This document shows, piece after piece, positions 1 to 8,756 of a stretch of DNA of 64,000 nucleotides. Location of the stretch: positions 514,307-578,306 of the forward strand of contig NZ_FOLB01000001.1 in NCBI RefSeq assembly GCF_900112345.1. The letters are read 5' to 3'. Source of the DNA: Nocardioides terrae. Its GTDB lineage: Bacteria > Actinomycetota > Actinomycetes > Propionibacteriales > Nocardioidaceae. The notes below the pieces were generated by a model. The model was not told the origin of the DNA. It worked only from the letters and a program-made list of their open reading frames with translations, and made no database searches. Position 1 is the stretch's first letter, and each line of letters begins with the position of its first letter. A program made the translations under genes and the position numbers.

Positions 1-65
1 GCGTGGCCGACGGCCGCCTCCATGCCACCACGACCCGAACCGAGGAGCTGCCCGATGGCCAGTGA
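1..65 (+). CDS. xseA: Exodeoxyribonuclease VII large subunit, C-terminal end only
   Basis: Only the last 20 codons fall inside the window, read in frame from base 3 and ending at TGA 63-65. The visible tail contains VADGRLHATT, which resembles the glycine-rich end of XseA. It overlaps the xseB start by 11 bases, the usual coupled arrangement for the two subunits. XseA is the catalytic subunit that degrades single-stranded DNA. The identification rests mainly on position next to xseB, because the catalytic domain lies outside the window. Confidence 0.65.
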   Translation, partial: VADGRLHATTTRTEELPDGQ

Positions 66-264
66 CGAGATCAAGCCTTCCTACGAGGCGGCCCGTGAGG
101 AGCTGATCGAGGTGGTCCGCGCCCTGGAGACCGGTGGGACCACCCTCGAGGAGTCCCTGGCGCTGTGGGAGCGCGGCGAGAAGCTCGCGACGATCTGCCA
201 GGAGTGGCTCGACGGCGCCCGGCAGCGGCTCGACGCCGCGATGGCGACCGACGACGAGGGCTAG
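55..264 (+). CDS. xseB: Exodeoxyribonuclease VII small subunit
   Basis: This 69-residue protein is the small subunit of exodeoxyribonuclease VII; several copies bind the helical region of XseA in the cytoplasm. It shows the family pattern: SYEAAREEL near the N-terminus, then LETGGTTLEESLALWERGEKLA, a short helix-loop-helix typical of XseB, and an acidic tail. The length is normal for the family. I chose ATG 55 because GAGGAG lies 7 bases upstream and this start gives the usual 4-5 residues before the conserved helix; an in-frame ATG at 22 would add an atypical extension lying inside xseA. The next 145 bases hold no intact gene. Confidence 0.93.
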   Translation: MASDEIKPSYEAAREELIEVVRALETGGTTLEESLALWERGEKLATICQEWLDGARQRLDAAMATDDEG

Positions 265-288
265 GCGCTCAGCCAGGCCTCCCGACCG

Positions 289-409
289 TCAGCGACCGCG
301 GTCGAGGTAGCCGATCATCCGGTTGAGCAGGTCGGAGGCGCGCTGCAGGTCGCGCGAGGCGCCCGACGGATCCTCCTCGGGCAGGGCGAGACCGGCGGGG
401 CGCCAACCG
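289..409 (-). pseudogene. C-terminal remnant of an unidentified minus-strand gene
   Basis: An open frame on the minus strand ends at 289 and reads WRPAGLALPEEDP followed by a helical tail ending in LDRGR. Codon use has the strong third-position GC of real genes here. Coding resemblance stops near base 409, exactly where the plus-strand idi fragment begins, and there is no start codon with a ribosome binding site. I read it as the last 40 or so codons of a gene whose 5' part has been lost. I do not recognise the family. Confidence 0.4.
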
Positions 410-751
410 GGCCGCCCCGGCGAGGAGATCGTCGACGCGCTGCACCGCTACGCGGACCATGAGCTCGGCACCGCCGTGCGCGACGTCGAGTGCGTGCTGC
501 CGGGCTTCCGTTATCGCGCGGTGGATGCGAGCGGCGTGGTCGAGAACGAGCTCTGCCCGGTCTTCGTGGCGACGATCACCGCCGACCTGACCCCCCACCC
601 TGCCGAGGTCGCCGAGCATCGGTGGGTCACCGTCGAGCAGCTGCAGACGCTCGTCGCGACCGCCCCCTGGATCGTCAGCCCGTGGCTCGTGGAGCAGCTG
701 GACGAGCTGGAGGACCTCCGGCGCCACGACCGGTCCGCCACACTCTGCTGA
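410..751 (+). pseudogene. idi: Isopentenyl-diphosphate delta-isomerase, N-terminally truncated
   Basis: The translation from about base 410 matches the C-terminal half of type I isopentenyl-diphosphate isomerase (Nudix fold): RPGEE, then LPGFRYRA, VVENELCPVF with the catalytic-site glutamate region, EVAEHRWV, and a SPW motif near the end. The first 65 or so residues, including the catalytic cysteine in the TNxCCGHP motif and the metal-binding histidines, are absent. Upstream sequence belongs to a minus-strand remnant. The enzyme would interconvert IPP and DMAPP in isoprenoid synthesis, but without its active-site cysteine this copy should be inactive. If it were translated from ATG 323, its N-terminus would be unrelated to the family. 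Confidence 0.7.
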
Positions 752-764
752 GCCGCCGCCCGGC

Positions 765-2258
765 TCAGTGACCGGCGAGCCGTCCCGTGAGCCGTTCGTG
801 GCGGCCCGCGCTGGCGGGGTCGAGCCCGGTGATGGTGACCGCCTTGCCCTTGCGCTCGTACTTGGTCGTGATCGCGTCGAGCGCAGCGACCGTCGAGGCG
901 TCCCAGACATGGGCGGCGGACAGGTCGATCGTGACGCGGTCGGGGTCGTCGACGTAGTCGAACTGGGTGAACAGGTCGTTGCTGGAGGCGAAGAACAGCT
1001 CGCCTGACACGCGGTAGACCGCGGCGGACCTGCCCCGCTCGTCGACGACCAGCTCGCGGCGCGTCGCGGTGAGGTGGGCCACCCGGCGGGCGAAGAGCGT
1101 CATCGCGGTGAGAACGCCGACCACGACCCCGATGGCGAGGTTGTGGGTGGCGACGGTCACGACGACAGTGGCCAGCATGACCGCCGTCTCGCTCCTCGGC
1201 ATCCGGCGCAGCGTGGCGGGCCTGACCGAGTGCCAGTCGAAGGTGCCGACCGCGACCATGACCATCACGGCGACCAGGGCCGCCATCGGGATCCGCGCGA
1301 CGACGTCACCGAGCCCGACGACCAGGATGAGCAGGAAGACGCCGGCCAGGAAGGTCGAGATCCGCGTACGGGCTCCCGAGCCACGGACGTTGATCATCGT
1401 CTGGCCGATCATGGCGCAGCCGCCCATACCGCCGAAGAACGCGGTGACGAGATTGGCAGCGCCCTGGCCCCAGGCCTCGCGGGTCTTGTCCGAGTGGGTG
1501 TCGGTGATGTCGTCGACGAGCTTGGCGGTCAGCAGCGACTCCAGCAGGCCCACCACCGCCATGGCGAGCGCGTAGGGCGCGATCGTCCGCAGCGTGTCCA
1601 GGCTGAGCGGCACGTCCGGGAGGAACAGCGACGGCAGGCTGTCGGGGAGCCTGCCCTCGTCGCCGACGTTCGGCACGCCGAGTCCGGCGACGAGCGTGAA
1701 CGCCGTCAGGGCGACGATGGCGACCAGGGGCGCCGGGATGACCCGGTTGAGGCGCGGGAAGCCGACGATGACGGCGATGCCGACCGCGATCAGCGGGTAG
1801 ACGGCCCACGGCACGTCGACCATGTGGTCGATCTGGGCCTCGAAGATCAAGATCGCCAACGCGTTGACGAACCCGACCATGACCGAGCGCGGGATGAACC
1901 GCATCAGCCTCGCGACACCGGCCACGGCGAGGACGACCTGGATGAGTCCGCCCAGGAGCACCGTCGCGATCAGGTAGTCGTAGCCGTGGTCGCGCATCAC
2001 CGGCGCGATGACCAGCGCGACGGCCCCGGTGGCCGCCGAGATCATCGCCGGTCGACCGCCCAGGAACGAGATCGTCACGGCCATCGTGAACGAGGCGAAC
2101 AGGCCGATCCGGGGGTCGACACCGGCGATGATGGAGAACGAGATCGCCTCGGGGATGAGAGCCAGCGCGACCACGAGACCGCCCAGGACCTCGGTCCGTA
2201 GCAGCCTGGGCGAGCGCAGCGCGGCGCGGACGTCGGGGGCGGGCGCGGTCGAGCTCAC
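765..2258 (-). CDS. SulP-family inorganic anion transporter with STAS domain
   Basis: This 497-residue inner-membrane protein belongs to the SulP/SLC26 family, which moves sulfate, bicarbonate or related anions, usually with Na+ or H+. About residues 18-375 hold the repeated hydrophobic segments, starting with the family signature GGLVVALALIPEAISFSIIAGV (TM1 region) and the motif GGMGGCAMIGQTMINV further in. Residues about 400-490 form a cytoplasmic STAS domain (VYRVSGELFFAS, IDLSAAHVWDASTVAALD). Substrate cannot be read from sequence; no carbonic anhydrase or sulfur gene is adjacent. GTG 2258 is the start, with a weak GGAG upstream. Confidence 0.92.
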   Translation of the reverse strand: MSSTAPAPDVRAALRSPRLLRTEVLGGLVVALALIPEAISFSIIAGVDPRIGLFASFTMAVTISFLGGRPAMISAATGAVALVIAPVMRDHGYDYLIATVLLGGLIQVVLAVAGVARLMRFIPRSVMVGFVNALAILIFEAQIDHMVDVPWAVYPLIAVGIAVIVGFPRLNRVIPAPLVAIVALTAFTLVAGLGVPNVGDEGRLPDSLPSLFLPDVPLSLDTLRTIAPYALAMAVVGLLESLLTAKLVDDITDTHSDKTREAWGQGAANLVTAFFGGMGGCAMIGQTMINVRGSGARTRISTFLAGVFLLILVVGLGDVVARIPMAALVAVMVMVAVGTFDWHSVRPATLRRMPRSETAVMLATVVVTVATHNLAIGVVVGVLTAMTLFARRVAHLTATRRELVVDERGRSAAVYRVSGELFFASSNDLFTQFDYVDDPDRVTIDLSAAHVWDASTVAALDAITTKYERKGKAVTITGLDPASAGRHERLTGRLAGH

Positions 2259-2407
2259 GGCGGAAGGCTCCGTTCAGAGGGGGTACGTCGAGCAGAGCAC
2301 GGCGTACGACGCCCGCCTGTCCTCGGCGGGCCGTGGTGGCCATCGCCGGGCGACCGCAACGGTACCGTCACGTGCGGACCGGACCGAACTCCTCGCGCCG
2401 CGGGCCG

Positions 2408-2719
2408 TCACTCCGCGGGCAGTCGGGAGTACCGGCCGGTCCGCTGGTCCCAGGCCCATGACCCGTTGAGCGGGTCGGTCTCGAGGACCGGGCGCAGCTC
2501 GGGCCAGCGGCCGAGCAGGAACCCGAGGTCCTGGAGCAGGACGTTCGTCGGGTCGTCGACCTCCCGGTCGGTCTCGTCGCCGACCAGCGCCCGCCACCCG
2601 GAGTCGCGGTCGTCGTCGGGGTGCTCGCGATAGACGTAGCCAGGGCGGAGGCCCTGCTCGTGGCTGCGGCGGCTCACGAACACCCGCTTCCGCAGGAGCG
2701 GCCAGTCCTCGTCGGTCAT
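2408..2719 (-). CDS. DUF2185 (Imm33-like) protein
   Basis: This small cytoplasmic protein of 103 residues carries the DUF2185/Imm33 signature: VSRR, GYVYRE, RDSGWRALVGDE and DDPTN. The family includes predicted immunity proteins of polymorphic toxin systems and stand-alone proteins of unknown role. No toxin gene is nearby, so an immunity role is not supported by context. ATG 2719 has GGGAGGA 8 bases upstream. It lies 32 bases after the DUF4245 gene on the same strand and is probably co-transcribed with it. Confidence 0.8.
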   Translation of the reverse strand: MTDEDWPLLRKRVFVSRRSHEQGLRPGYVYREHPDDDRDSGWRALVGDETDREVDDPTNVLLQDLGFLLGRWPELRPVLETDPLNGSWAWDQRTGRYSRLPAE

Positions 2720-2751
2720 GGGGGCATCCTCCCGCTGCGGGGTCGGCCCGG

Positions 2752-3321
2752 CTAGGCGACCGGTGCGGTCGTCAGGAGCCCGATCAGCTTCTTCAGGTCC
2801 TCGACGGGCGCCGAGCCGTAGACCAGCAGGGTGTCGTCGCCCAGCGTGGTGGCGAACGCGTGGTCGCGGGTGCCGTCGGTCCACGACGACCAGGTGCTCA
2901 CGCCGTCCAGGCCGCTCGGGATCTGCACGTCCTCGCCCTGACGGGCGCCCTGCGGGAGGTCCTTGTCCAGCAGGTCGTCGAGCGGCGCGTTGGTCTGGTG
3001 GATCCCGACGAACTCGCCGTCCCCCGTCAGCATCGGCACCTGCCACACCGGCCGGTCGCCCGGGACGAACATGCTGTCGCTGTCGCGCACGATCCAGCCC
3101 TGGGGCAGCAAGCGCGGGTAGGCCACCGTCACACCCGCCTGCTGCACCTCCCGCACAGTGCCGCGGTAGTCGACGGCCACCGGCTTCACGTCGGGCTGGT
3201 CGTGGGTGAGGTTCTGGTAGGTGTAGTAGCCGACGACGGCGAGCACCAGGACGATCATCGAGCCGATCAGGCCACCGAAGGTGCGCGGGTAGCGTCTCGC
3301 TCCGGACTGCGACTCACTCAC
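2752..3321 (-). CDS. DUF4245 membrane-anchored protein
   Basis: This 189-residue protein has one N-terminal transmembrane segment (about residues 17-36, GLIGSMIVLVLAVVGYYTY) and an extracytoplasmic domain with family features such as VAYPRLLPQGW and TWSSWTDG. DUF4245 is confined to actinobacteria, and I recall it commonly beside glpX and xseAB; its function is unknown. Here transporter and molybdate genes separate it from glpX. The start is GTG 3321 with a leaderless-type -10 (GACAAT) 6 bases upstream. It is divergent from the ArsB-like permease with only 33 bases between the starts. Confidence 0.88.
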   Translation of the reverse strand: MSESQSGARRYPRTFGGLIGSMIVLVLAVVGYYTYQNLTHDQPDVKPVAVDYRGTVREVQQAGVTVAYPRLLPQGWIVRDSDSMFVPGDRPVWQVPMLTGDGEFVGIHQTNAPLDDLLDKDLPQGARQGEDVQIPSGLDGVSTWSSWTDGTRDHAFATTLGDDTLLVYGSAPVEDLKKLIGLLTTAPVA

Positions 3322-3327
3322 CGGCCC

Positions 3328-3333
3328 ATTGTC
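3328..3333 (-). promoter_or_regulatory. Leaderless -10 element of the DUF4245 gene
   Basis: GACAAT on the minus strand, followed by 6 bases and GTG 3321. No Shine-Dalgarno sequence is present. It sits 9 bases from the opposing -10 of the ArsB-like permease. Confidence 0.5.
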
Positions 3334-3342
3334 TCAGGGCCC

Positions 3343-3348
3343 TATCCT
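3343..3348 (+). promoter_or_regulatory. Leaderless -10 element of the ArsB-like permease
   Basis: TATCCT followed by 6 bases and GTG 3355. There is no ribosome binding site, so the transcript probably begins at the start codon. Confidence 0.5.
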
Positions 3349-3354
3349 GACGCC

Positions 3355-4611
3355 GTGCCGGCCCTGACCACGACCGTCGGGGACGTGAGCGGCGTCATCG
3401 CCCTGGCCGGCCTCCTCCTCGTCGCCCACCGGCACCCTCCGGCGCGGGTCGAGGCGTTGAGCGCGATCGGCGCGACCGCTCTCGTGCTCGCCTCCGGGCT
3501 GGTGCCCGTCGACGAGGCCTGGGACGACCTCCGGCCGCTGCTACCGGTCGTCGTCTTCCTCGTCACGATCCTGGTCGTGGCCGAGATGTGCGCGCGGGCC
3601 GGCGTGTTCACCGCCGCGGCACACCGGGTGCGCCGGCACAGCCGGGGCCGGCCGGCCTCGCTGTTCGCGGGCACCTTCGTCCTCGCCGCGCTCGTCACCA
3701 CCGTGCTCAGCCTGGACGCGACCGTCGTGCTGGTGACGCCGGTCGCGGTCGGCGCTGCGACGGGTCTCCGCCTCTCGCCGCGGCCGGTCGCCTACGCCTG
3801 CCTGCGGATGGCCAACTCCGCCTCCCTGCTGCTCCCGATCTCCAACCTGACCAACCTGCTGGCGATGCCGCGCCTCGACCTCACCTTCGCGGAGTTCGCG
3901 GTCCGGATGGCGCCGGCGCTCGCCGCCGTACTCGTGGTGGAGTACGTCGGCCTGCGACTGCTGTTCCGCCGTGAGCTCGCCGAGCCGGCCCACCGCCCGC
4001 CCGACGACGAGGCGCCGCGGCTCGAGCCGGTTCCGGTCGTCGTGGTGGCGCTGATGCTGCTCGGCTTCGGTGTCGGCTCGTCCTTCGGCGTCGAGCCGGC
4101 CTGGGTCTCGGCGGCCGCGGCGCTCGTGCTGGTCGCGTGGGCCCGTCACCGCCGGATCGTGTCGTGGACGAGCGTCGCGCACGCGGGGCACCCGTCCTTC
4201 GCGCTGTTCGTCCTCGCCCTCGGTGTCGTCGTCGCCGGGCTGACCCGCGGGTTCCTCGGCGACTGGCTGGCCAGGCTGCTGCCCGGCGGGTCGTCGTACG
4301 GCTCGCTGCTGCTGGTGGCGGCGATCGCGACCGTCGCCGCCGCGCTGCTCACCAACCTCGCCGCGACGCTGCTGCTCGTCCCCCTGCTGGCACCCCTCGG
4401 CACCGACGCGATCCTCGCCGCCCTCGTCGGGCTGGGCGTCGGGTCCGGCCTGACCTGGACGGGGTCACTGGCCAACCTCTTGTGGCGGCGCACGCTCGTG
4501 CGGCACGGCGACCCCGGCCCCATGCTGGGCACCGCGGTGTTCCACCGGGTGTCGATGACCTTGACGCCGGTCGCGGTCGTCGCAGCAGTCACCGCACTCG
4601 CGGTCTTCTGA
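3355..4611 (+). CDS. ArsB/SLC13-superfamily permease
   Basis: This integral membrane protein of 418 residues has about ten hydrophobic segments and the two-fold layout of the ion transporter superfamily (ArsB, NhaD, SLC13). Family-type features are the conserved polar stretch NSASLLLPISNLTNLL in the first half and LTNLAATLLLVPLLAP in the second, the paired helical hairpins that bind substrate. It probably exports or imports an anion, arsenite-like or carboxylate-like; no arsenic-resistance gene (arsR, arsC) is adjacent, so arsenite is not supported. GTG 3355 was chosen because of the -10 hexamer 6 bases upstream; longer in-frame extensions lie inside the divergent gene. Confidence 0.82.
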   Translation: MPALTTTVGDVSGVIALAGLLLVAHRHPPARVEALSAIGATALVLASGLVPVDEAWDDLRPLLPVVVFLVTILVVAEMCARAGVFTAAAHRVRRHSRGRPASLFAGTFVLAALVTTVLSLDATVVLVTPVAVGAATGLRLSPRPVAYACLRMANSASLLLPISNLTNLLAMPRLDLTFAEFAVRMAPALAAVLVVEYVGLRLLFRRELAEPAHRPPDDEAPRLEPVPVVVVALMLLGFGVGSSFGVEPAWVSAAAALVLVAWARHRRIVSWTSVAHAGHPSFALFVLALGVVVAGLTRGFLGDWLARLLPGGSSYGSLLLVAAIATVAAALLTNLAATLLLVPLLAPLGTDAILAALVGLGVGSGLTWTGSLANLLWRRTLVRHGDPGPMLGTAVFHRVSMTLTPVAVVAAVTALAVF

Positions 4612-4620
4612 CCACCCGTG

Positions 4621-4636
4621 GTCCGCATATGCGGAC
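4621..4636. promoter_or_regulatory. Perfect 16-bp palindrome upstream of the molybdate operon
   Basis: GTCCGCATATGCGGAC is a perfect inverted repeat with no loop, between the permease stop (4611) and the mod regulator start (4678). Its absence of a loop and T-run argues for a protein operator rather than a terminator. It lies about 30 bases upstream of the -10, so it could bind the regulator encoded next to it; that is an inference. Confidence 0.5.
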
Positions 4637-4665
4637 GGCGCCGTCCAAATGAACCGCAGGTGCGC

Positions 4666-4671
4666 CATAAT
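4666..4671 (+). promoter_or_regulatory. Leaderless -10 element of the mod operon
   Basis: CATAAT, then 6 bases, then GTG 4678. It is one of the closest matches to the TATAAT consensus in the window. Confidence 0.55.
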
Positions 4672-4677
4672 TCTCGC

Positions 4678-5070
4678 GTGAGCTCCTACCGCATCCCCGA
4701 GGCGGCCGAGATCCTCGGCGTCAGCGACGACACGCTGCGTCGCTGGATCGAGGCGGGCCGGCTCGACACCGGCACGGAGGGCGGCCGCACCGTCGTCCCC
4801 GGCCCGGCGCTGGCCGAGCTGGCGGTGTCGCTGGCCGACGATCCCGACCGGGTCCCGCGAGCCGGCGCCGTCAGCGCCCGCAACCGGCTGCCCGGCATCG
4901 TGACCCGCGTCGTCACGGACACCGTGATGGCGCAGGTCGAGCTGATCTGCGGCCCCTACCGCCTGGTGAGCTTGATGAGCAGCGAGGCCGCGGAGGAGCT
5001 CGGCCTCGAACCCGGCGTACGCGCCATCGCCTCCGTCAAGTCCACCAACGTCGTCGTGGAGCGCCCGTGA
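4678..5070 (+). CDS. MerR-type HTH and TOBE domain molybdate-responsive regulator
   Basis: The 130-residue protein begins with a MerR/excisionase-like helix-turn-helix (YRIPEAAEILGVSDDTLRRWIEAGRL, about residues 3-30) and ends with a TOBE/Mop molybdate-binding domain (NRLPGIVTRVVTDTVMAQVEL to VKSTNVVVER, about 63-128). It is known architecture for stand-alone molybdenum-sensing regulators in actinobacteria, functionally like ModE. It heads the operon and its GTGA stop/start overlap with modA couples the two. It probably senses cytoplasmic molybdate and controls this operon, possibly via the palindrome at 4621-4636. Confidence 0.85.
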   Translation: MSSYRIPEAAEILGVSDDTLRRWIEAGRLDTGTEGGRTVVPGPALAELAVSLADDPDRVPRAGAVSARNRLPGIVTRVVTDTVMAQVELICGPYRLVSLMSSEAAEELGLEPGVRAIASVKSTNVVVERP

Positions 5071-5831
5071 AGAGGCTCGCCCTGGCCCTGTCCGCGCTCG
5101 CGCTCGTCGCGCCGCTCGCCGCCTGCGGGGGATCCGAAGACTCTGGCGGCGGTGACTCGGCCGACTCCACCACCCTGACCGTCTTCGCGGCGGCCTCGCT
5201 GACCGCGACCTTCACCGAGCTCGGCCACGAGTTCGAGGCCGACCACGACGGCACCACGGTGCGGCTCAGCTTCGGTGGCTCGTCGGACCTGGTCGAGCAG
5301 ATCCGGTCCGGAGCGCCTGCCGACGTCGTCGCGTCGGCCGACACCGCCACCATGGACAAGCTCGGCGACGACGCGGTCGACCCGGAGGACTTCGCGAGCA
5401 ACACCCTCGAGATCGCCGTCCCGCCGGGCAACCCGGCCCACGTCACGAGCCTCGCCGACCTGGCCGGGCCCGGGGTCAAGCTCGTCATCTGCGCGCCCGA
5501 GGTCCCGTGCGGCACCGCCACCGCCGTCGTGGCCCAGAAGGCGGGCGTGACGCTGCAACCGGTCAGCCAGGAGCAGTCGGTGACCGACGTCCTCGGCAAG
5601 GTGAGCAGCGGCGAGGCCGACGCGGGCGTCGTCTACGTCACCGACGTGAAGGCCGCCGGCGACGACGTCGAGGGCGTGACCTTCCCCGAGTCGTCGAGCG
5701 TGGTGAACACCTACCCGATCGCGACGGTGAAGGGCAGCCGGAACGCGGACGCTGCCCGGGAGTTCGTCGACTTCGTCCTCAGCGACGACGGCCAGAAGAT
5801 GCTCGCCGGTGCGGGGTTCGGGAAGCCATGA
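5067..5831 (+). CDS. modA: Molybdate ABC transporter substrate-binding lipoprotein
   Basis: ModA captures molybdate outside the membrane and delivers it to ModB. The 254-residue protein has a lipoprotein signal (residues 1-20, lipobox LAAC) followed by a low-complexity GS/D linker and a type II periplasmic-binding fold. ModA-type motifs include TVFAAASLT near the mature N-terminus, [24 protein letters not shown] and [11 protein letters not shown] 5067 overlaps the regulator stop and has GGAG 5 bases upstream. The order regulator-modA-modB-modC leaves no gaps. Confidence 0.93.
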   Translation: MKRLALALSALALVAPLAACGGSEDSGGGDSADSTTLTVFAAASLTATFTELGHEFEADHDGTTVRLSFGGSSDLVEQIRSGAPADVVASADTATMDKLGDDAVDPEDFASNTLEIAVPPGNPAHVTSLADLAGPGVKLVICAPEVPCGTATAVVAQKAGVTLQPVSQEQSVTDVLGKVSSGEADAGVVYVTDVKAAGDDVEGVTFPESSSVVNTYPIATVKGSRNADAAREFVDFVLSDDGQKMLAGAGFGKP

Positions 5832-5838
5832 TCCGCCC

Positions 5839-6624
5839 GTGACCTCGAGGACCGTCGCACTGCCCCGCTGGCTCTACGTCCCAGCCGCCCTCGGCGGCGC
5901 CTTCGTGCTCCTCCCCCTCGTCGCGATGGTGACGCGGGTCGACTGGAGCGGGTTCGGCGACCTGATCACCTCCGACTCGGCACGGGACGCCCTGTGGCTC
6001 AGCCTGAGGACCGCCGCCTGCAGCACCGTGCTCTGCGTGGTCCTCGGCGTGCCGATGGCGGCGGTGCTCGCCCGTACCGACGTCCGCGGCATCGGCCTGG
6101 TCCGATCGCTCGTGCTGCTGCCGCTCGTCATCCCGCCCGTGGTCAGCGGCATCGCGCTGCTCTACACGTTCGGCCGGCGCGGTCTGCTCGGCCACACGCT
6201 CGACGTCCTCGGGATCGAGGTCGCCTTCACGACCGCGGCGGTGGTGATGGCGCAGACGTTCGTCTCGCTGCCGTTCCTCGTCATCTCCCTGGAGGGCGCG
6301 ATGCGGACTGCCGGCCAGCGCTACGAGGTGGTCGCGGCCACGCTCGGGGCCGCGCCGTCGACCGTCTTCCGGCGGGTGACGCTGCCGCTGGTCCTCCCCG
6401 GCCTGCTGAGCGGCGCGGTGCTCGCCTTCGCCCGGTCGCTGGGCGAGTTCGGCGCGACGATCACGTTCGCGGGCTCGCTGCAGGGCACCACCGCCACGCT
6501 GCCGATCCAGATCTACCTCGAGCGGGTCACCGACCCGGACGCCGCCGTCGCCCTGTCGCTGGTGCTCGTGGTGGTGGCCGTGCTGGTGATCGGGGTCGCG
6601 AGGACCGGCAGGAGCGCACCGTGA
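5839..6624 (+). CDS. modB: Molybdate ABC transporter permease
   Basis: ModB is the membrane channel of the importer. The 261-residue protein has about five to six transmembrane segments and the cytoplasmic EAA coupling loop ([20 protein letters not shown], then VTLPLVLPG, about residues 160-190), followed by [11 protein letters not shown], which is typical of ModB. GTG 5839 lies 7 bases after the modA stop and skips the in-frame upstream extension that would overlap modA. Its stop overlaps modC by GTGA. Confidence 0.92.
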   Translation: MTSRTVALPRWLYVPAALGGAFVLLPLVAMVTRVDWSGFGDLITSDSARDALWLSLRTAACSTVLCVVLGVPMAAVLARTDVRGIGLVRSLVLLPLVIPPVVSGIALLYTFGRRGLLGHTLDVLGIEVAFTTAAVVMAQTFVSLPFLVISLEGAMRTAGQRYEVVAATLGAAPSTVFRRVTLPLVLPGLLSGAVLAFARSLGEFGATITFAGSLQGTTATLPIQIYLERVTDPDAAVALSLVLVVVAVLVIGVARTGRSAP

Positions 6625-7715
6625 CCGGCACCCCGAGGCTCGTGTACGACGCCACGGTGGCCGCCCGTGACGTGACGCTGCGGCTCGAGGTCGCCGAGGG
6701 GGAGACCGTTGCTCTGCTGGGCCCCAACGGCGCCGGGAAGTCGACGGTGCTCGGCGTCATCGCAGGGCTCCTCGCGCCCAGCAGCGGCCGGGTCGAGCTC
6801 GACGGACGGGACCTGGCCGGCGTACCGCCCCATCGGCGGGAGGTGGCCCTGCTCGCCCAGGAGCCGCTGCTCTTCCCCCACCTGTCGGCCCTCGAGAACG
6901 TCGCCTTCGGGCCGCGCTCGCGCGGCGACGGCCGCTCCGCGGCGAGGACCGGAGCGCGCGAGTGGCTGGACCGGGTGGGCGTCGGCGACCTGGCGCGACG
7001 CCGGCCACACCAGCTCAGCGGCGGCCAGGCGCAGCGGGTCGCGGTCGCCCGTGCGCTCGCCGCCGAGCCGCGGCTGCTGCTGCTCGACGAGCCGATGGCC
7101 GCCCTCGACGTCGACGTCGCGCCGGCGCTGCGCCACCTGCTGCGGGGCGTCCTGGCCGGACGGACCGCGATCGTGGTGACGCATGACGCTCTGGATGCGC
7201 TGCTGCTCGCCGACCGCGTCGCCGTCGTCGAGGCCGGCCGGATCGTGGAACAGGGGCCCACGACCGACGTCCTGAGTCGCCCGCGCAGCGCCTTCGCCGC
7301 CCGGATCGCCGGGCTCAACCTGGTGTCCGGCCGCTGGGACGGGTCGGCCGTGCGGGGCGACGGGATCGCGGTCAGCGGGCTGCCGTCCGACGATCCGCCC
7401 GCTCCGGGCGAGGACGCCGTGGCGGTCTTCTCCCCCACCGCCGTCTCGGTCTTCCGCGACCCGCCGGGCGGCAGCCCCCGCAACGCGCTGGCGGCGACGG
7501 TGACCGAGCTGGAGCCGCTCGGCGACCGGTTCCGGGTGCGGGCCACGGCGGGAGCGATCCCACTCCAGGCGGAGGTGACGGCCGCCGCCGTGGCCGAGCT
7601 GGCACTGGTGCCGGGCGACCCGGTGAATTTGATCGTGAAAGCGACGGAGGTCTCGGTCCACGGCGCTCTGCGGGCCTCTTCGGGGGCCCTTCCGGCCGAT
7701 ACAGTCGGGCCATGA
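6621..7715 (+). CDS. modC: Molybdate ABC transporter ATP-binding protein
   Basis: ModC powers molybdate import. The 364-residue protein carries Walker A GPNGAGKS (residues 34-41), the Q-loop at LLAQEP, signature LSGGQAQR, Walker B LLLLDEP and the switch histidine in VTHD. Residues about 285-360 form a C-terminal TOBE/Mop domain that can bind molybdate and regulate transport. AGGAG lies 6 bases before GTG 6621. The stop codon overlaps the glpX ATG, but glpX has its own leaderless-type promoter inside the end of modC. Confidence 0.92.
   Translation: MTGTPRLVYDATVAARDVTLRLEVAEGETVALLGPNGAGKSTVLGVIAGLLAPSSGRVELDGRDLAGVPPHRREVALLAQEPLLFPHLSALENVAFGPRSRGDGRSAARTGAREWLDRVGVGDLARRRPHQLSGGQAQRVAVARALAAEPRLLLLDEPMAALDVDVAPALRHLLRGVLAGRTAIVVTHDALDALLLADRVAVVEAGRIVEQGPTTDVLSRPRSAFAARIAGLNLVSGRWDGSAVRGDGIAVSGLPSDDPPAPGEDAVAVFSPTAVSVFRDPPGGSPRNALAATVTELEPLGDRFRVRATAGAIPLQAEVTAAAVAELALVPGDPVNLIVKATEVSVHGALRASSGALPADTVGP
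7700..7705 (+). promoter_or_regulatory. Leaderless -10 element of glpX, inside modC
   Basis: TACAGT, 6 bases, then ATG 7712. It lies within the last codons of modC, so glpX can be expressed apart from the molybdate operon. Confidence 0.5.
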
Positions 7716-8752
7716 GCGAGCGCAGCGACAACCCCCTGCCGGACCCTCTCGACGTCGCCCCGCAGGCGCCCGACCGCAACCTCGCGCTGGAGCTCGTGCG
7801 CGTGACCGAGGCAGCGGCGATGGCGGCAGCGCGCTGGGTCGGCCGCGGCGACAAGAACGGCGCGGACGGTGTCGCCGTCAACGCGATGCGCGTGATGATC
7901 TCCACCGTCGCCATGAACGGCACCGTCGTCATCGGCGAGGGCGAGAAGGACAACGCCCCGATGCTCTACAACGGCGAGCGGGTCGGCGACGGGACCGGCC
8001 CGGACGTCGACGTCGCCGTGGATCCGATCGACGGCACGACGCTGACCGCGAAGGGCATGAACAACGCGATCGCGGTGCTGGCCGTCGCCCCCCGCGGCTC
8101 GATGTACGACCCGTCGGCGGTGTTCTACATGGAGAAGCTCGTCACCGGCCCGGAGGCCGCCGACGTGGTCGACATCCGGCTCCCCGTGGCCGAGAACATC
8201 CACCAGGTCGCCAAGGCGAAGGGCGCCACGCCCAGCGACGTGACGGTCGTGCTGCTCGATCGGCCCCGCCACGCCCAGCTCGCCGAGGAGATCCGTGGGA
8301 CCGGCGCCCGGATCAAGTTCATCACGGACGGCGACGTGGCCGGCGCCATCGCCGCCGCGCGCGAGGGCAGCGGCGTCGACCTGCTGCTCGGCATCGGCGG
8401 CACCCCCGAGGGCATCATCGCCGCCTGCGCGATGAAGGCGCTGGGCGGCACCATCCAGGGCCGGCTGTGGCCCAAGGACGACGACGAGCGGCAGAAGGCC
8501 CTCGACGCCGGGCACAACCTCGACCCCGACTTCGTGCTCACCACCAACGACCTGGTGACCGGCGACGACTGCTTCTTCGTCGCGACCGGCATCACCGACG
8601 GCGACCTGATGAAGGGCGTGCACTACCGCGCTGGCGGTTGCACCACCGACTCGCTGGTGATGCGCTCGCGCAGCGGCACGATCCGCAAGATCGTCAGCGA
8701 CCACCAGCTCTCCAAGCTCAAGGCCTACTCCGCCATCGACTTCGAGAGCTGA
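7712..8752 (+). CDS. glpX: Class II fructose-1,6-bisphosphatase
   Basis: GlpX hydrolyses fructose 1,6-bisphosphate to fructose 6-phosphate in gluconeogenesis and is the main FBPase of actinobacteria. The 346-residue protein, full length for the family, shows the metal and substrate motifs [15 protein letters not shown] (about residues 70-84), [12 protein letters not shown] (107-118) and [17 protein letters not shown] (about 227-243). ATG 7712 overlaps the modC stop; the upstream TACAGT hexamer supports a separate promoter. Confidence 0.96.
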   Translation: MSERSDNPLPDPLDVAPQAPDRNLALELVRVTEAAAMAAARWVGRGDKNGADGVAVNAMRVMISTVAMNGTVVIGEGEKDNAPMLYNGERVGDGTGPDVDVAVDPIDGTTLTAKGMNNAIAVLAVAPRGSMYDPSAVFYMEKLVTGPEAADVVDIRLPVAENIHQVAKAKGATPSDVTVVLLDRPRHAQLAEEIRGTGARIKFITDGDVAGAIAAAREGSGVDLLLGIGGTPEGIIAACAMKALGGTIQGRLWPKDDDERQKALDAGHNLDPDFVLTTNDLVTGDDCFFVATGITDGDLMKGVHYRAGGCTTDSLVMRSRSGTIRKIVSDHQLSKLKAYSAIDFES

Positions 8753-8756
8753 CACG

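Noticed and set aside
1074..2201. Long open frame opposite the SulP gene
   Set aside because: Its product is a run of Asp, Arg, His and Gly with no domain, as expected for the antisense of a GC-rich gene; the SulP frame shows clear family motifs.
2408..2719. Immunity gene of a polymorphic toxin system
   Set aside because: DUF2185/Imm33 is present, but no toxin, secretion signal or repeat-rich gene is nearby.
3355..4611. Arsenite efflux operon
   Set aside because: The permease is of the ArsB/SLC13 superfamily, but no arsR, arsC or ACR3 gene is nearby.
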